Below are positions 9,860 through 21,328 of a stretch of DNA of 64,000 nt, piece by piece. A program made the position numbers and the translations under genes. Origin of the DNA: Nansenia antarctica (Eukaryota > Chordata > Actinopteri > Argentiniformes > Microstomatidae); NCBI GenBank assembly GCA_963989245.1, contig OZ022345.1:25305347-25369346 (forward strand). Direction: 5' to 3'. Every line of letters begins with the position of its first letter. Position 1 is the stretch's first letter. Under the pieces are notes generated by a model, which saw only the letters and a list, made by a program, of their open reading frames with translations, did not search any database and was not told the origin of the DNA.

Positions 9860-10524
9860 TCAGGGCGCAAGAAAGCCCCAAAATAGCCCATGATATTAAA
9901 GGGCGCCTCCTGTGGGCACAAACCGGTACTGTACCCAATAATGCACAATAGGTACTGTGTACACATTCAAAAGTGCATATCTTTTGTTCTAGTGGATCTA
10001 GGGGGTTGCCCTTTGGAGAGGCTGGAGCAGAGGATGCTTAGTAACAACCCACAAAGTGTCAGACCCCTGGGAATAGGTGGGGCCGAACGACAGCATGATG
10101 AGTAGAAGCGTTTTTACGCACATGATGCCCCTAACTTTGAAAATGCAAAATCCACTATAATAAAGACCTGGGTGTCATAAATCATACTTATCTAGGAAAA
10201 ATGTTAATGAAACAATGTTTTCATTGCTGTTTATTATTTTGAATTTATATTCTCAATTGAATTTCACATTTATCTAATTATAATCAAAGCTGTAAAGAAA
10301 ATACAGGTGATGAACAAGAATAGAAATGAAAGAACCAAACTAAGATTGTTTTTGCCAATAGCTATGAAATACATCTCTCAAAAATGTCTGCAAATGCTGA
10401 ATCACAAAACACGAATGGAATGTACACTGTTTTCACTGTCACTGTCGAAATACAGTATTATGTCTGAAAAATCCCAAATAATTCTGAAATACCACTGGCT
10501 ACAATTGTGTGTGCATGGGAGATG
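9860..10524. other. Intergenic, no gene seen
   Basis: Mostly AT-rich unique sequence; only short open frames without domains. Confidence 0.4.
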
Positions 10525-11470
10525 GAGATGGAGATAACGTTTATTGCCATTTATGCATACACATTAAGCATACACATATAGGAATTTGATTCGGCGTTAC
10601 AGTAAGAGCATTTCTAAATGCAATGCAAACAAAACAACACAGGACAGACAGCAGTGCAGACAGAACACAACAAACTGTAAAACCATAGCTGCCATGTGCG
10701 GCGCTGTAGTCCACAGAATACTGTAGAGAAGGGAGGGGGGGGGGTGGTGGCGGGGTGGCATGGGCGGGGGGAGGGAGGAGCGGGGGGAGGGAGGAGTGGG
10801 GGGGGTAGGTATGGGTGGGGGGAGGGAGGATGTTCTGGGTCAGTCCGACCCGTCTTCGTAGAGCAGCAATCAGTGTCGCCATGGACAACGGCCTTGAGCA
10901 CTGCCCCAGAAGGCGGCACAGAGTTCACCAGAGGGGGGGGGGGGGGGGGGCACGCTGCATGGAGGCTTCAGGGCATGGGTTCACTGCGGGGGAGCTTTGA
11001 GCCATAATCAGGTGAATGGGTTCACTGCGAGGAAAACAGCATTCCATAGAATCAAACCTCTCGAAAATGTGGGGTCTCCTGTCATTCGCCATTCGTCTCC
11101 TGTCAAACGCCAATTCGGGGAGCAGCAAGATTGCCCACCCTGCGATCCAGATCCAGAACCTTACGGTTCAGATCCGTAAGCGCAGCGCCGTGCATTCCAG
11201 CCACCCTCCCCAGTTCTTTGATCAAGAGGGGCAGTTCGCGCAGATCGCTAATCACTGCTCCCATCTTTTTAATTTGCCGATAGATCATGGCAGCACTCAA
11301 TGTGTCCAACTATCATAAATCCGAAAATGAAAACATCTTCCACGTCCTCAATCGACATGACTGCCAAACAAACGAGACGCCAGTTGTCCCAGGCATCTCT
11401 GATGTAACCTGCGGCAAAAGTTCCCTCTGGGCAGGCAGGTTACCCCGAACCAGCTTTCCTCGTGGAAAAT
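10525..11470 (-). mobile_element. Probable LINE 3' region on the minus strand, with G-rich tract
   Basis: At 10520-10545 the plus strand reads gagatggagatggagataac. On the minus strand this gives caataaacg followed by ttatctccatctcc, the form of a LINE 3' end with a simple-repeat tail. Upstream on the minus strand lie a purine/pyrimidine-biased tract (10729-10830) and a run of G (10932-10950). A coiled-coil-like frame (11103-11309: LTDLNRKVLDLDRRV) is visible, but no RT domain was found. The identity is uncertain. Confidence 0.4.
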
Positions 11471-11639
11471 AGGTTATCAATTGCATTCAGGGACAAGCTT
11501 AACAAATCCATTTTGCTTCTGAAGAGTCAGTGCAGTGTAGAGCAAACAAAAAAAGCAGGGGAGAGGGAGAGCGAAAAGGAATGCGACCGCCCACGACAGA
11601 GGGGAGAGAGAGAAGTGCCTTGGCGCTCCCCACTTCCAA

Positions 11640-12370
11640 CTCACCCCATGATAGCCTGGATTGAACATACCCCAACCTCTCGTGGCTGTGTATCCAGAAT
11701 ATATCGCAATCTAATGGACGCAATTAAAAAACCACTTGCGGTTGAGGCTTTATGGAGCCGAGAGCTTGGTGAATTGGATTTCCACCCAAACTAGGACACA
11801 ATATGGTCTAATCTCAATTCAACCTCCAAAAACGTAGCTCATCAGTTAATTCATTTTAAAGTCATCCACAGGGCCTATGCTACACCATATAGAAGATACT
11901 TAATGAAACTACAACCCAACTACTACTGTCAATTCTGCCCTACCCCCACACCGGGTTCATTTCTCCATATGTTCTGGGAGTGTCCAGTCGTGGCCAATTT
12001 TTGGAACCATGTCAATTCTGTAATGTCCAAGTTATTTAAGATTGACTATGTTCCTAATTCATGTTTATGTTTGCTCAATGATGACTCTGATTTCGATTTA
12101 AGTATTACGCAAAAGAAAATGCTATTTGCTGGTTTCACCTCTGCAAAAAAAACTATTCTTCAACATTGGATGACACCTGATTTCAGTATGAACACTTTTT
12201 GGTTTTACTCTTTACAGAGGATTGTGTTGTATTTCTACTATTTGGCTGTGACTTGTCTGCTACACTACCCCTTTTCTTTTTTGTTTTCTTTATTTTTTCC
12301 CTCCCTTCCTTTCTTGTTCTGTATTGTCATTGTTATGTGTTGATAAAAGCAATAAAAAATCTTGATCACA
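11640..12370 (+). mobile_element. L1/Tx1-like LINE, 3' fragment
   Basis: The frame encodes the C-terminal part of a fish L1-type ORF2: VEALWSRELGELDF, then after a stop HLIHFKVIHRAYATPYR and YYCQFCPTPTPGSFLHMFW followed by ECPVVANFW. The last segment is the cysteine-rich C-x2-C..H..C motif seen near the end of L1 ORF2. It ends with gcaataaaaaatcttgatcac and an A-rich tail. Stops and 5' truncation make it inactive. Confidence 0.75.
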
Positions 12371-13655
12371 AAAAAATAAAATAAAGATAAACTAAACATA
12401 ACTAAACCAAAAGAGATTGTCGATGAGTTTAATGATTACTTTGTCAATGTTGGCTATAACTTAGCAAATGAAATTGTGGACCCAATAACGAAGGACGGTG
12501 TAGACGAAGATATTATTGATATAAACACCAACACCATATTTCTGAAGAAAATTGAAGAGAAGGAACTGATTGATGTGGTAACCAAATTTAAGAATAAAAA
12601 ATCTACAGATTGTAATGACATAGATATGAGACTAGTAAAAAATATTATAGAATATATTGCAAAGCCACTGACTCATATCTGTAACCAATCATTTAAAACC
12701 GGCATATTTCCCAACCAAATGAAATTAGCAAAGGTCATTCCTATCTACAAAAATGGAAACAAGCACAGTTTTTCCAACTCTAGACCAATTTCTCTCCTTC
12801 CTCAGTTTTCAAAAATATTAGAAAAACTTTTTGTAGTAAGACTGGACGATTTTATAGAAAAACAAAACCTACTGAGCAGTGGCGGCTGGCCGATAGAGGG
12901 CGCTGGGGCGCCGCCCCCACCTTCACTTCCTAGTTCCCCACCTTCACTTCCTAGTTGCGATTTGTAAAAGTTTTTTTTAAAAATAAACATTGTTTATTCA
13001 CAAAATGCGGCTGATATTCTGTCGGCGCCTATCAGCATTCATTAAAAATCCTCCAATACAATAAACATTTTATCTGTGTGTGTGTGTACAATTCACTGTT
13101 AAAATACATAGGGGGAGGAGTCGGGTCGCCGATCGAATGGAAGTCTATCGCAGGCCAAATACTTTTCGCTTACACGTGAGCTGTAGCAGCGCTCCAATTG
13201 GCTGTCTCTATTTCTCGGCCGGGGCGCAAAAAGTTGCGTCCTGAATATCCGGTTGTATTGCAGACAATGCATTATGCTGAGGACTTCCGACTTCCGGGCT
13301 TCCGGACTTCCGGGCTTCCGGACTGCTCTCCTAACAAATTAAGTTGTTTACAATGTAAGGAGGATTTATTTCTGTAAACAAATTGAACAAATGGATTAGA
13401 AGGAGGCATCTTTTGTTCCCAACTTGAGGATATTGCACTGGACCTATTAACAAAGTCAAACTTCGTTTGTGGTCGCAATCTCCGCACCGGCTGTTAGGCT
13501 GCTACTGTTGGTGTTTTGCGAAGCCAGAATACACAAACTCGACCTGAAGGTAAGAGAGTCAGCTAAGATAAAAGCTACTTCAAACATTTAGTAATATCGT
13601 CAGCATGGTACGTTTTCTAATGTCGTCTTTTCGCTTGTTTGTTTATGTATTCACC

Positions 13656-13735
13656 CAGCACACGCACACGCACACACACACACACGCACACACACGCACA
13701 CACGCACACACACACACACACTCACACACTCACTA
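13656..13735. repeat. CA-rich microsatellite
   Basis: Imperfect cacacg/cacaca run immediately before the 31-bp minisatellite. Confidence 0.9.
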
Positions 13736-13737
13736 GA

Positions 13738-14322
13738 GGGGATGAAGAGGTCTGTACAGGGGGGTAGAGGGGATGAAGAGGTCTGTACAGGGGGGTAGAG
13801 GGGATGAAGAGGTCTGTACAGGGGGGTAGAGGGGATGAAGAGGTCTGTACAGGGGGTAGAGGGGATGAAGAGGTCTGTACAGGGGGTAGAGGGGATGAAG
13901 AGGTCTGTACAGGGGGTAGAGGGGATGGAGAGGTCTGTAGAGGAGGGTAGAGGGGATGAAGAGGTCTGTACAGGGGGGTAGAGGGGATGAAGAGGTCTGT
14001 ACAGGGGGGTAGAGGGGAGGAAGAGGTCTGTACAGGGGGTAGAGGGGAGGAAGAGGTCTGTACAGGGGGGTAGAGGGGATGAAGAGGTCTGTAGAGGTGG
14101 GTAGAGGGGATGAAGAGGTCTGTACAGGGGGTAGAGTGGATGGAGAGGTCTGTACAGGGGGGTAGAGGGGATGAAGAGGTCTGTACAGGGGGTAGAGGGG
14201 ATGGAGAGGTCTGTACAGGGGGGGTAGAGGGGATGAAGAGGTCTGTACAGGGGGGTAGAGGGGATGAAGAGGTCTGTACAGGGGGTAGAGGGGATGACGA
14301 GGTCTGTACAGGGGGGTAGAGC
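13738..14322. repeat. 31-bp minisatellite inside the hAT element
   Basis: About 19 tandem copies of a G-rich unit containing gaagaggtctgtacagggg followed by ggtagagggg. Lengths of 30-32 bp come from variable G-runs. Long open frames on both strands here (for example proline/leucine-rich on the minus strand) are by-products of the repeat. Confidence 0.95.
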
Positions 14323-15963
14323 TATTCTCATGATAAAATCGACTGTAAATCCAGATTTTAAAGTTGATATTCTTCCCCGTGGAGCATGCCCCCATAACCT
14401 GTGCCCCACCCAATTTTTTTAGCACCAGCCGCCACTGCTACTGAGTGACCATCAATTTGGATTTAGAGTAAATCGATCCACTACAATGGCAGTGATGGAA
14501 TTGATTGAAAAAATATCCACAAAAATGTAAAGTAAAGATTATACTGTAGGGATATTCATAGCTCTAAAGAAGGCATTTGATACTATTGATCATAGATTAT
14601 TAATAAGAAAACTTGATAGATATGGAATTAGAGGGATAGCAAATGTATGGATTAGAAACTATCTTGATAATAGACACCAGTATGTACAAATAAACAATGA
14701 TAAATCTGAACTGCTAAGGGTCACATGTGGGGTCCCACAAGGTTCAGTGCTGGGTCCAAAGCTGTTTATTTTGTACATCAATGATATTTGCAATGTGTCC
14801 AAGTTGTTAAATTTTGTTTTGTTTGCAGATGATACACATTTATTTTGTTCTGGCAAAGATTTGGAGCAGCTTCTGGATACAGTGGAAACGGAACTAAAAA
14901 CTATAAAACGATGGTTTGACACAAACAAGTTGTCATTGAACTTAGAAAAAACTAAACTTATGATATTTGGAAATCGAAAAATTAATAGTCAAGTACAAAT
15001 CAAGATAGATAATGTTGAAATTGAAAGAGTTTATGAAAACACATTTTTGGGAGTTGTTATAGACCACAAACTATGTTGGAAAACACACATAAACTACTTA
15101 AAGACTAAAATATCAAAGTCTATTGCAATACTGCATAAAACGAAAGACATACTTAATCCAAATTCATTACACATATTGTACCGTTCTCTAATAGTTCCAT
15201 ACATAACCTACTGTGTGGAAGTGTGGGGAAACACATACAAAACAATCACAAATCCAATTTATTTACTACAGAAAAGAGCTATACGAATTATAAACAGAGC
15301 TGCCTATCAAGAACCAACTAACAAATTATTCATAAAAGAATTGGTGGACTTCAAAATGGCACAAGTAATGTATGAAGTAAAAAATAAGATGCTTCCAGAC
15401 TGTATCCAGAGACTATTTCAAGTTAGACAGAGTAATTACGAACTCAGAGGAATATGTATGTTTATGAAAACAAAGATTAGAACAAATGCAAAACAAAGAT
15501 GTATAACAGTTAAAGGAGTTAATTTATGGAATACTTTTGAAAAGGAAATGAAAATGTGTAGTACACTAAAAGGATTTTTTAAATTATTTAAAAATAAGAA
15601 GATTAACAAGTATAAAACAGAGGTTTAAATATAGTTTTTGTTTGGTATTTTTTGAACTTTTTGTTGACATGCGTAAGTGACATTTTGTTTATAAAAGTTT
15701 CAATGTTTTGATTATGCATGCATGGGGGGACATTAATACATGTAACAAGGGTAGGCGCAATAAGCCACGGCTTCAGCCTACACCTTTTTGGTCCTGGTGT
15801 TATGAATTGTGACTGTGTACATTATTTTTTTATTTTATTATTTTATTATTTATTTTTTATATCTGTATTGTGAATTGCATAGGGGACCAAAATAAACATT
15901 CTCAATCTCTACACAGTAGAGTTCTGAGAGAGTGAGTTTGAGTTTGAAAAAATAAAATAAAGT

Positions 15964-16017
15964 GTTAAGTCTCCCGCCTGGCAAGCGGTGAGTCCTGGGT
16001 TCGAATCCCAGGTGGAC
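15964..16017 (+). pseudogene. 5'-truncated tRNA-like fragment
   Basis: gttaagtctcccgcctggca continues to a B box (gggttcgaatccc) and a 3' strand aggtggac. It could be folded as the anticodon arm (loop ctggcaa) and T arm of a tRNA whose 5' part is missing. It may equally be the head of a tRNA-derived SINE. No function is implied. Confidence 0.45.
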
Positions 16018-16100
16018 AAAACGGTTTCCATATTGTCAATATCAACCCAAAAATTGGTTAGGGTACCAGGATCGCGAATGGGCTCTTCATTGGCCTGGGT

Positions 16101-16103
<3 letters not shown>

Positions 16104-16134
<31 letters not shown>
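16104..16134. repeat. GA microsatellite
   Basis: Pure gagaga run of about 30 bp. Confidence 0.95.
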
Positions 16135-16137
<3 letters not shown>

Positions 16138-16310
16138 TTCCCCCCAAAAAACATATTTTTTAACATCTACCTGCTGGACGTGTCTGTGTGCGTGTGTGAC
16201 TGGATGTGTGCGTGTGTCTACTGGCCCCTCTATGGGGAAAGCTTACTAGTGGATGGGGATATGTGGGAGTCTATGGGGAATGCATTCACCTTTTTGCCCA
16301 AAAAACACAT

Positions 16311-16379
16311 TTCGCAGGGGCCATGCTAATCTTCTCTGTATCGATCCAATTTTAGTATATGCGCCACCGTGGCGAGCGC
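16311..16379 (-). pseudogene. U6 snRNA copy 1, 3'-truncated
   Basis: Only the first 69 nt of U6 remain (5' stem-loop to internal stem-loop). The 3' part is replaced by the sequence flanking the array. Confidence 0.85.
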
Positions 16380-16721
16380 AATCTGCCAGCCTGCCTTAGG
16401 CCTCTTTATTTGTCCCACAACGGAATACGTTTGTGGCAGACGGTTACCCCGTACATCAAGGTTTTTGGCATGTTGGCGCCACCCTGTGGAAGTCTACATG
16501 TAGAGAAAAGAGGTGGAGACAAAGCATTTTTTTTCGTGCAGCCTGCGTTTTCCTTTCTTAAAAAAAAAAAAAACTTAAGAAGGTGCACATGTTGTTTGTC
16601 TGTCAAAAGACAGAACGGGTCTTTTATCATCACATTGATCCCTGATGGCCAACTGCACCACATCATGTTTTTTGTTCAGTTTTCACTCTGCTCTTTAACC
16701 TTGTGGCATCATTGTCCAAGC

Positions 16722-16827
16722 AAAAGCTGGAGCGCTTCACGAATTTGCGTGTTATCCTTTCGCAGGGGCCATGCTAATCTTCTCTGTATCGATCCAATTT
16801 TAGTATATGCGCCGCTGTGGCGAGCAC
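16722..16827 (-). ncRNA. U6 snRNA-like gene, copy 2
   Basis: 106 nt. It is the only copy whose 5' end is GTGCTCGC as in canonical U6. It carries GATAAC where the others have GATGAC in the 3' half. Confidence 0.8.
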
Positions 16828-17175
16828 ATTCTGCCAGCCTGCCTTAGGCCTCTTTATTTGGCCCACAACGGAATACGTTTGTAGCAGACGGTTACCCCGT
16901 ACATCAAGGTTTTTGGCATGTTGGCGCCACCCTGTGGAAGTCTACATGTAGAAAAAAGAGGTGGAGACAAAGCATTTTTTTTTTCGTGCAGCCTGCGTTT
17001 TCCTTTCTTAAAAAAATAAAAAAAAAACTTAAGAAGGTGCACATGTTGTTTGTCTGTCAAAAGACAGAATGGGTCTTTTATCAACACATTGATCCCTGAT
17101 GGCCAACTGCACCACATCATGTTTTTTGTTCAGTTTTCACTCTGCTCTTTAACCTTGTGGCATCATTGTCCAAGC

Positions 17176-17281
17176 AAAAGCTGGAGCGCTTCACGAATTT
17201 GCGTGTCATCCTTTCGCAGGGGCCATGCTAATCTTCTCTGTATCGATCCAATTTTAGTATATGCGCCGCCGTGGCGAGCGC
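17176..17281 (-). ncRNA. U6 snRNA-like gene, copy 3 (reference form)
   Basis: U6 is the catalytic spliceosomal RNA, made by Pol III. Read on the minus strand this copy contains catatactaaaattgga, the ACAGAGA box, the gattagcatggcccc catalytic region and gacacgcaaattcgtgaagcg. It ends in TTTT. Compared with canonical vertebrate U6 about ten of 106 positions differ. In the 5' stem U2-A18 is replaced by C2-G18 (pairing kept), U5-A15 becomes U-G, and the apical TT of the loop is CA. The internal stem-loop has GCGAA for GCGCA. Upstream, a TATA-like aaataaag lies at about -32 to -25. A PSE-like accgtctgccacaaacgta lies at about -65 to -47, the vertebrate U6 spacing. Whether this divergent U6 is expressed cannot be told from sequence. 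Confidence 0.85.
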
Positions 17282-17349
17282 AATCTGCCAGCCTGCCTTA
17301 GGCCTCTTTATTTGGCCCACAACGGAATACGTTTGTGGCAGACGGTTAC
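17282..17349 (-). promoter_or_regulatory. U6-type Pol III promoter (representative of all units)
   Basis: On the minus strand, upstream of copy 3, a TATA-like aaataaag lies about 25-32 bp before the RNA start. A PSE-like accgtctgccacaaacgta lies about 47-65 bp before it. The spacing fits vertebrate snRNA type-3 promoters. The block is repeated before nearly every copy. A distal octamer element was not identified. Confidence 0.6.
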
Positions 17350-17625
17350 CCCGTACATCAAGGTTTTTGGCATGTTGGCGCCACCCTGTGGAAGTCTACA
17401 TGTAGAAAAAAGAGGTGGAGGCAAAGCATTTTTTTTTTCGTGCAGCCTGCGTTTTCCTTTCTTAAAAAAATAAAATAATTAAGAAGGTGCACATGTTGTT
17501 TGTCTGTCAAAAGACAGAATGGGTCTTTTATCATCACATTGATCCCTGATGGCCAACTTCACCACATCATGTTTTTTGTTCAGTTTTCACTCTGCTCTTT
17601 AACCTTGTGGCATCATTGTCCAAGC

Positions 17626-17732
17626 AAAAGCTGGAGCGCTTCACGAATTTGCGTGTCATCCTTTTCGCAGGGGCCATGCTAATCTTCTCTGTATCGATCC
17701 AATTTTAGTATATGCGCCGCCGTGGCGAGCGC
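17626..17732 (-). ncRNA. U6 snRNA-like gene, copy 4
   Basis: 107 nt; one extra A in the internal stem-loop (gcgaaaagg). Same promoter layout as copy 3. Confidence 0.78.
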
Positions 17733-18075
17733 AATCTGCCAGCCTGCCTTAGGCCTCTTTATTTGGCCCACAACGGAATACGTTTGTGGCAGACGGTTAC
17801 CCCGTACATTAAGGTTTTTGGCATGTTGGCGCCACCCTGAGGAAGTCTACATGTAGAGAAAAGAGGTGGAGACAAAGCATTTTTTTTCGTGCAGCCTGCG
17901 TTTTCCTTTGTTAAAAAAAAAAAAAATCTTAAGAAGGTGCACATGTTGTTTGTCTGTCAAAAGACAGAATGGGTCTTTTATCATCACATTGATCCCTGAT
18001 GGCCAACTGCACCACATCATGTTTTTTGTCCAGTTTTCACTCTGCTCTTTAACCTTGTGGCATCATTGTCCAAGC

Positions 18076-18181
18076 AAAAGCTGGAGCGCTTCACGAATTT
18101 GCGTGTCATCCTTTCGCAGGGGCCATGCTAATCTTCTCTGTATCGATCCAATTTTAGTATATGCGCCGCCGTGGCGAGCGC
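18076..18181 (-). ncRNA. U6 snRNA-like gene, copy 5
   Basis: 106 nt, identical in form to copy 3. The flank has tacatgaagg, also seen beside copy 15. Confidence 0.83.
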
Positions 18182-18524
18182 AATCTACCAGCCTGCCTTA
18201 GGCCTCTTTATTTGGCCCACAACGGAATACGTTTGTGGCAGACGGTTACCCCGTACATGAAGGTTTTTGGCATGTTGGCGCCACCCTGAGGAAGTCTACA
18301 TGTAGAGAAAAGAGGTGGAGACAAAGCATTTTTTTTCGTGCAGCCTGCGTTTTCCTTTCTTAAAAAAAAAAAAAAACTTAAGAAGGTGCACATGTTGTTT
18401 ATCTGTCAAAAGACAGAATGGGTCTTTTATCATCACATTGATCCCTGATGGCCAACTTCACCACATCATGTTTTTTGTTCAGTTTTCACTCTGCTCTTTA
18501 ACCTTGTGGCATCATTGTCCAAGC

Positions 18525-18630
18525 AAAAGCTGGAGCGCTTCACGAATTTGCGTGTCATCCTTTCGCAGGGGCCATGCTAATCTTCTCTGTATCGATCCAA
18601 TTTTAGTATATGCGCCGCCGTGGCGAGCGC
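18525..18630 (-). ncRNA. U6 snRNA-like gene, copy 6
   Basis: 106 nt, reference form; spacer with ttatctgtc variant shared with copies 11, 16 and 19. Confidence 0.83.
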
Positions 18631-18972
18631 AATCTGTCAGCCTGCCTTAGGCCTCTTTATTTGGCCCACAACGGAATACGTTTGTGGCAGACGGTTACCC
18701 CGTACATCAAGGTTTTTGGCATGTTGGCGCCACCCTGTGGAAGTCTACATGTAGAGAAAAGAGGTGGAGACAAAGCATTTTTTTTCGTGCAGCCTGCGTT
18801 TTCCTTTCTTAAAAAAATAAAATAATTAAGAAGGTGCACATGTTGTTTGTCTGTCAAAAGACAGAATGGGTCTTTTATCATCACATTGATCCCTGATGGC
18901 CAACTGCATCACATCATGTTTTTTGTCCAGTTTTCACTCTGCTCTTTAACCTTGTGGCATCATTGTCCAAGC

Positions 18973-19078
18973 AAAAGCTGGAGCGCTTCACGAATTTGCA
19001 TGTCATCCTTTCGCAGGGGCCATGCTAATCTTCTCTGTATCGATCCAATTTTAGTATATGCGCCGCCGTGGCGAGCGC
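18973..19078 (-). ncRNA. U6 snRNA-like gene, copy 7
   Basis: 106 nt with GACATGC for GACACGC, a variant shared with copies 12, 13, 17 and 20. Confidence 0.8.
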
Positions 19079-19423
19079 AATCTGCCAGCCTGCCTTAGGC
19101 CTCTTTATTTGGCCCACAACGGAATACGTTTGTGGCAGACGGTTACCCCGTACATTAAGGTTTTTGGCATGTTGGCGCCACCCTGAGGAAGTCTACATGT
19201 AGAGAAAAGAGGTGGAGACAAAGCATTTTTTTTCGTGCAGCCTGCGTTTTCCTTTCTTAAAAAAAACAAAAAAAACTTAAGAAGGTGCACATGTTGTTTG
19301 TCTGTCAAAAGACAGAATGGGTCTTTTATCATCACATTGATCCCTGATGGCCAACTGCACCACATCATGTTTTTTGTCCAGTTTTCACTCTGCTCTTTAA
19401 CCTTGTGGCATCATTGTCCAAGC

Positions 19424-19529
19424 AAAAGCTGGAGCGCTTCACGAATTTGCGTGTCATCCTTTCGCAGGGGCCATGCTAATCTTCTCTGTATCGATCCAAT
19501 TTTAGTATATGCGCCGCCGTGGCGAGCGC
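19424..19529 (-). ncRNA. U6 snRNA-like gene, copy 8
   Basis: 106 nt, reference form; the upstream flank has gccaacctg instead of gccagcctg. Confidence 0.83.
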
Positions 19530-19875
19530 AATCTGCCAACCTGCCTTAGGCCTCTTTATTTGGCCCACAACGGAATACGTTTGTGGCAGACGGTTACCCC
19601 GTACATCAAGGTTTTTGGCATGTTGGCGCCACCCTGTGGAAGTCTACATGTAGAGAAAAGAGGTGGAGACAAAGCATTTTTTTTTCATGCAGCCTGCGTT
19701 TTCCTTTCTTAAAAAAAAAAAAAAAAACTTAAGAAGGTGCACATGTTGTTTGTCTGTCAAAAGACAGAATGGGTCTTTTATCATCACATTGATCCCTGAT
19801 GGCCAACTGCACCACATCATGTTTTTTGTCCAGTTTTCACTCTGCTCTTTAACCTTGTGGCATCATTGTCCAAGC

Positions 19876-19982
19876 AAAAGCTGGAGCGCTTCACGAATTT
19901 GCGTGTCATCCTTTTCGCAGGGGCCATGCTAATCTTCTCTGTATCGATCCAATTTTAGTATATGCGCCGCCGTGGCGAGCGC
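19876..19982 (-). ncRNA. U6 snRNA-like gene, copy 9
   Basis: 107 nt with the extra A of copy 4, of which it is the +2250 duplicate. Confidence 0.78.
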
Positions 19983-20325
19983 AATCTGCCAGCCTGCCTT
20001 AGGCCTCTTTATTTGGCCCACAACGGAATACGTTTGTGGCAGACGGTTACCCCGTACATTAAGGTTTTTGGCATGTTGGCGCCACCCTGAGGAAGTCTAC
20101 ATGTAGAGAAAAGAGGTGGAGACAAAGCATTTTTTTTCGTGCAGCCTGCGTTTTCCTTTGTTAAAAAAAAAAAAAAACTTAAGAAGGTGCACATGTTGTT
20201 TGTCTGTCAAAAGACAGAATGGGTCTTTTATCATCACATTGATCCCTGATGGCCAACTGCACCACATCATGTTTTTTGTCCAGTTTTCACTCTGCTCTTT
20301 AACCTTGTGGCATCATTGTCCAAGC

Positions 20326-20431
20326 AAAAGCTGGAGCGCTTCACGAATTTGCGTGTCATCCTTTCGCAGGGGCCATGCTAATCTTCTCTGTATCGATCCA
20401 ATTTTAGTATATGCGCCGCCGTGGCGAGCGC
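20326..20431 (-). ncRNA. U6 snRNA-like gene, copy 10
   Basis: 106 nt, reference form; duplicate of copy 5 at +2250. Confidence 0.83.
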
Positions 20432-20774
20432 AATCTACCAGCCTGCCTTAGGCCTCTTTATTTGGCCCACAACGGAATACGTTTGTGGCAGACGGTTACC
20501 CCGTACATTAAGGTTTTTGGCATGTTGGCGCCACCCTGAGGAAGTCTACATGTAGAGAAAAGAGGTGGAGACAAAGCATTTTTTTTCGTGCAGCCTGCGT
20601 TTTCCTTTCTTAAAAAAAAAAAAAAACTTAAGAAGGTGCACATGTTGTTTATCTGTCAAAAGACAGAATGGGTCTTTTATCATCACATTGATCCCTGATG
20701 GCCAACTTCACCACATCATGTTTTTTGTTCAGTTTTCACTCTGCTCTTTAACCTTGTGGCATCATTGTCCAAGC

Positions 20775-20880
20775 AAAAGCTGGAGCGCTTCACGAATTTG
20801 CGTGTCATCCTTTCGCAGGGGCCATGCTAATCTTCTCTGTATCGATCCAATTTTAGTATATGCGCCGCCGTGGCGAGCGC
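20775..20880 (-). ncRNA. U6 snRNA-like gene, copy 11
   Basis: 106 nt, reference form; duplicate of copy 6 at +2250. Confidence 0.83.
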
Positions 20881-21222
20881 AATCTGTCAGCCTGCCTTAG
20901 GCCTCTTTATTTGGCCCACAACGGAATACGTTTGTGGCAGACGGTTACCCCGTACATCAAGGTTTTTGGCATGTTGGCGCCACCCTGTGGAAGTCTACAT
21001 GTAGAGAAAAGAGGTGGAGACAAAGCATTTTTTTTCGTGCAGCCTGCGTTTTCCTTTCTTAAAAAAATTAAATAATTAAGAAGGTGCACATGTTGTTTGT
21101 CTGTCAAAAGACAGAATGGGTCTTTTATCATCACATTGATCCCTGATGGCCAACTGCATCACATCATGTTTTTTGTCCAGTTTTCACTCTGCTCTTTAAC
21201 CTTGTGGCATCATTGTCCAAGC

Positions 21223-21328
21223 AAAAGCTGGAGCGCTTCACGAATTTGCATGTCATCCTTTCGCAGGGGCCATGCTAATCTTCTCTGTATCGATCCAATT
21301 TTAGTATATGCGCCGCCGTGGCGAGCGC
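21223..21328 (-). ncRNA. U6 snRNA-like gene, copy 12
   Basis: 106 nt, GACATGC variant; duplicate of copy 7 at +2250. Confidence 0.8.

Larger units (their letters stand above)
12877..14437. mobile_element. Non-autonomous hAT element with 8-bp target duplication
   Basis: The ends are cagtggcggctgg and ccagccgccactg, a perfect 13-bp inverted repeat. The octamer ctactgag flanks it at 12869-12876 and 14438-14445. An 8-bp duplication and CAGTG-type ends indicate hAT. No transposase is present. The interior holds a CA microsatellite and a 31-bp minisatellite (13738-14322), plus an 11-bp repeat of cttccgggcttc type at 13278-13322. The same left end recurs at 45799. Confidence 0.92.
12410..15628 (+). 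pseudogene. LINE reverse transcriptase, interrupted
   Basis: The N-terminal segment has VDEFNDYFVNVG and LAKVIPIYKNGNKHSFSNSR (RT motif 0-1). After the hAT insertion it continues FIALKKAFDTIDHRLL (first catalytic Asp region), GVPQGSVLGPKLFILYIND, the FADDTHLF catalytic box and a 3' domain ending ..KTEV at 15628. A stop near 14529 (tgt-aaa-g region of ISTKM) is an additional break. From 14747 to the stop, 293 codons are open, so decay is modest. This is a typical LINE RT protein without its endonuclease. Confidence 0.85.
12371..15906 (+). mobile_element. CR1/L2-group LINE, split by a hAT insertion
   Basis: The left part (12371-12876) ends in ..IEKQNLL and the right part (14446-15906) resumes with the HQFGFRVNRSTTMAVMELIE segment. 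The 3' UTR runs from 15629, with aataaacattctcaatctc at the end. The 5' part (endonuclease) is missing. The interrupting element is 12877-14437 and the host target octamer is duplicated (12869-12876, 14438-14445). Confidence 0.88.

Noticed and set aside
10541..10928. Proline-rich minus-strand frames
   Set aside because: Produced by a G-rich simple-sequence tract; no domain and no gene context.
10932..10950. Long G-run (and C-run at 25321-25340) as a regulatory G-quadruplex
   Set aside because: Single homopolymer tracts prone to sequencing error; nothing nearby links them to a gene.
13651..14425. 230-252-codon Pro/Leu/Ser-rich minus-strand frames
   Set aside because: They come entirely from the 31-bp minisatellite in a non-coding hAT element.
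15964..16017. A functional tRNA-Ala (GGC)
   Set aside because: The 5' half including A box and acceptor strand is missing; the GGC anticodon is rarely used in eukaryotes. Kept only as a fragment.
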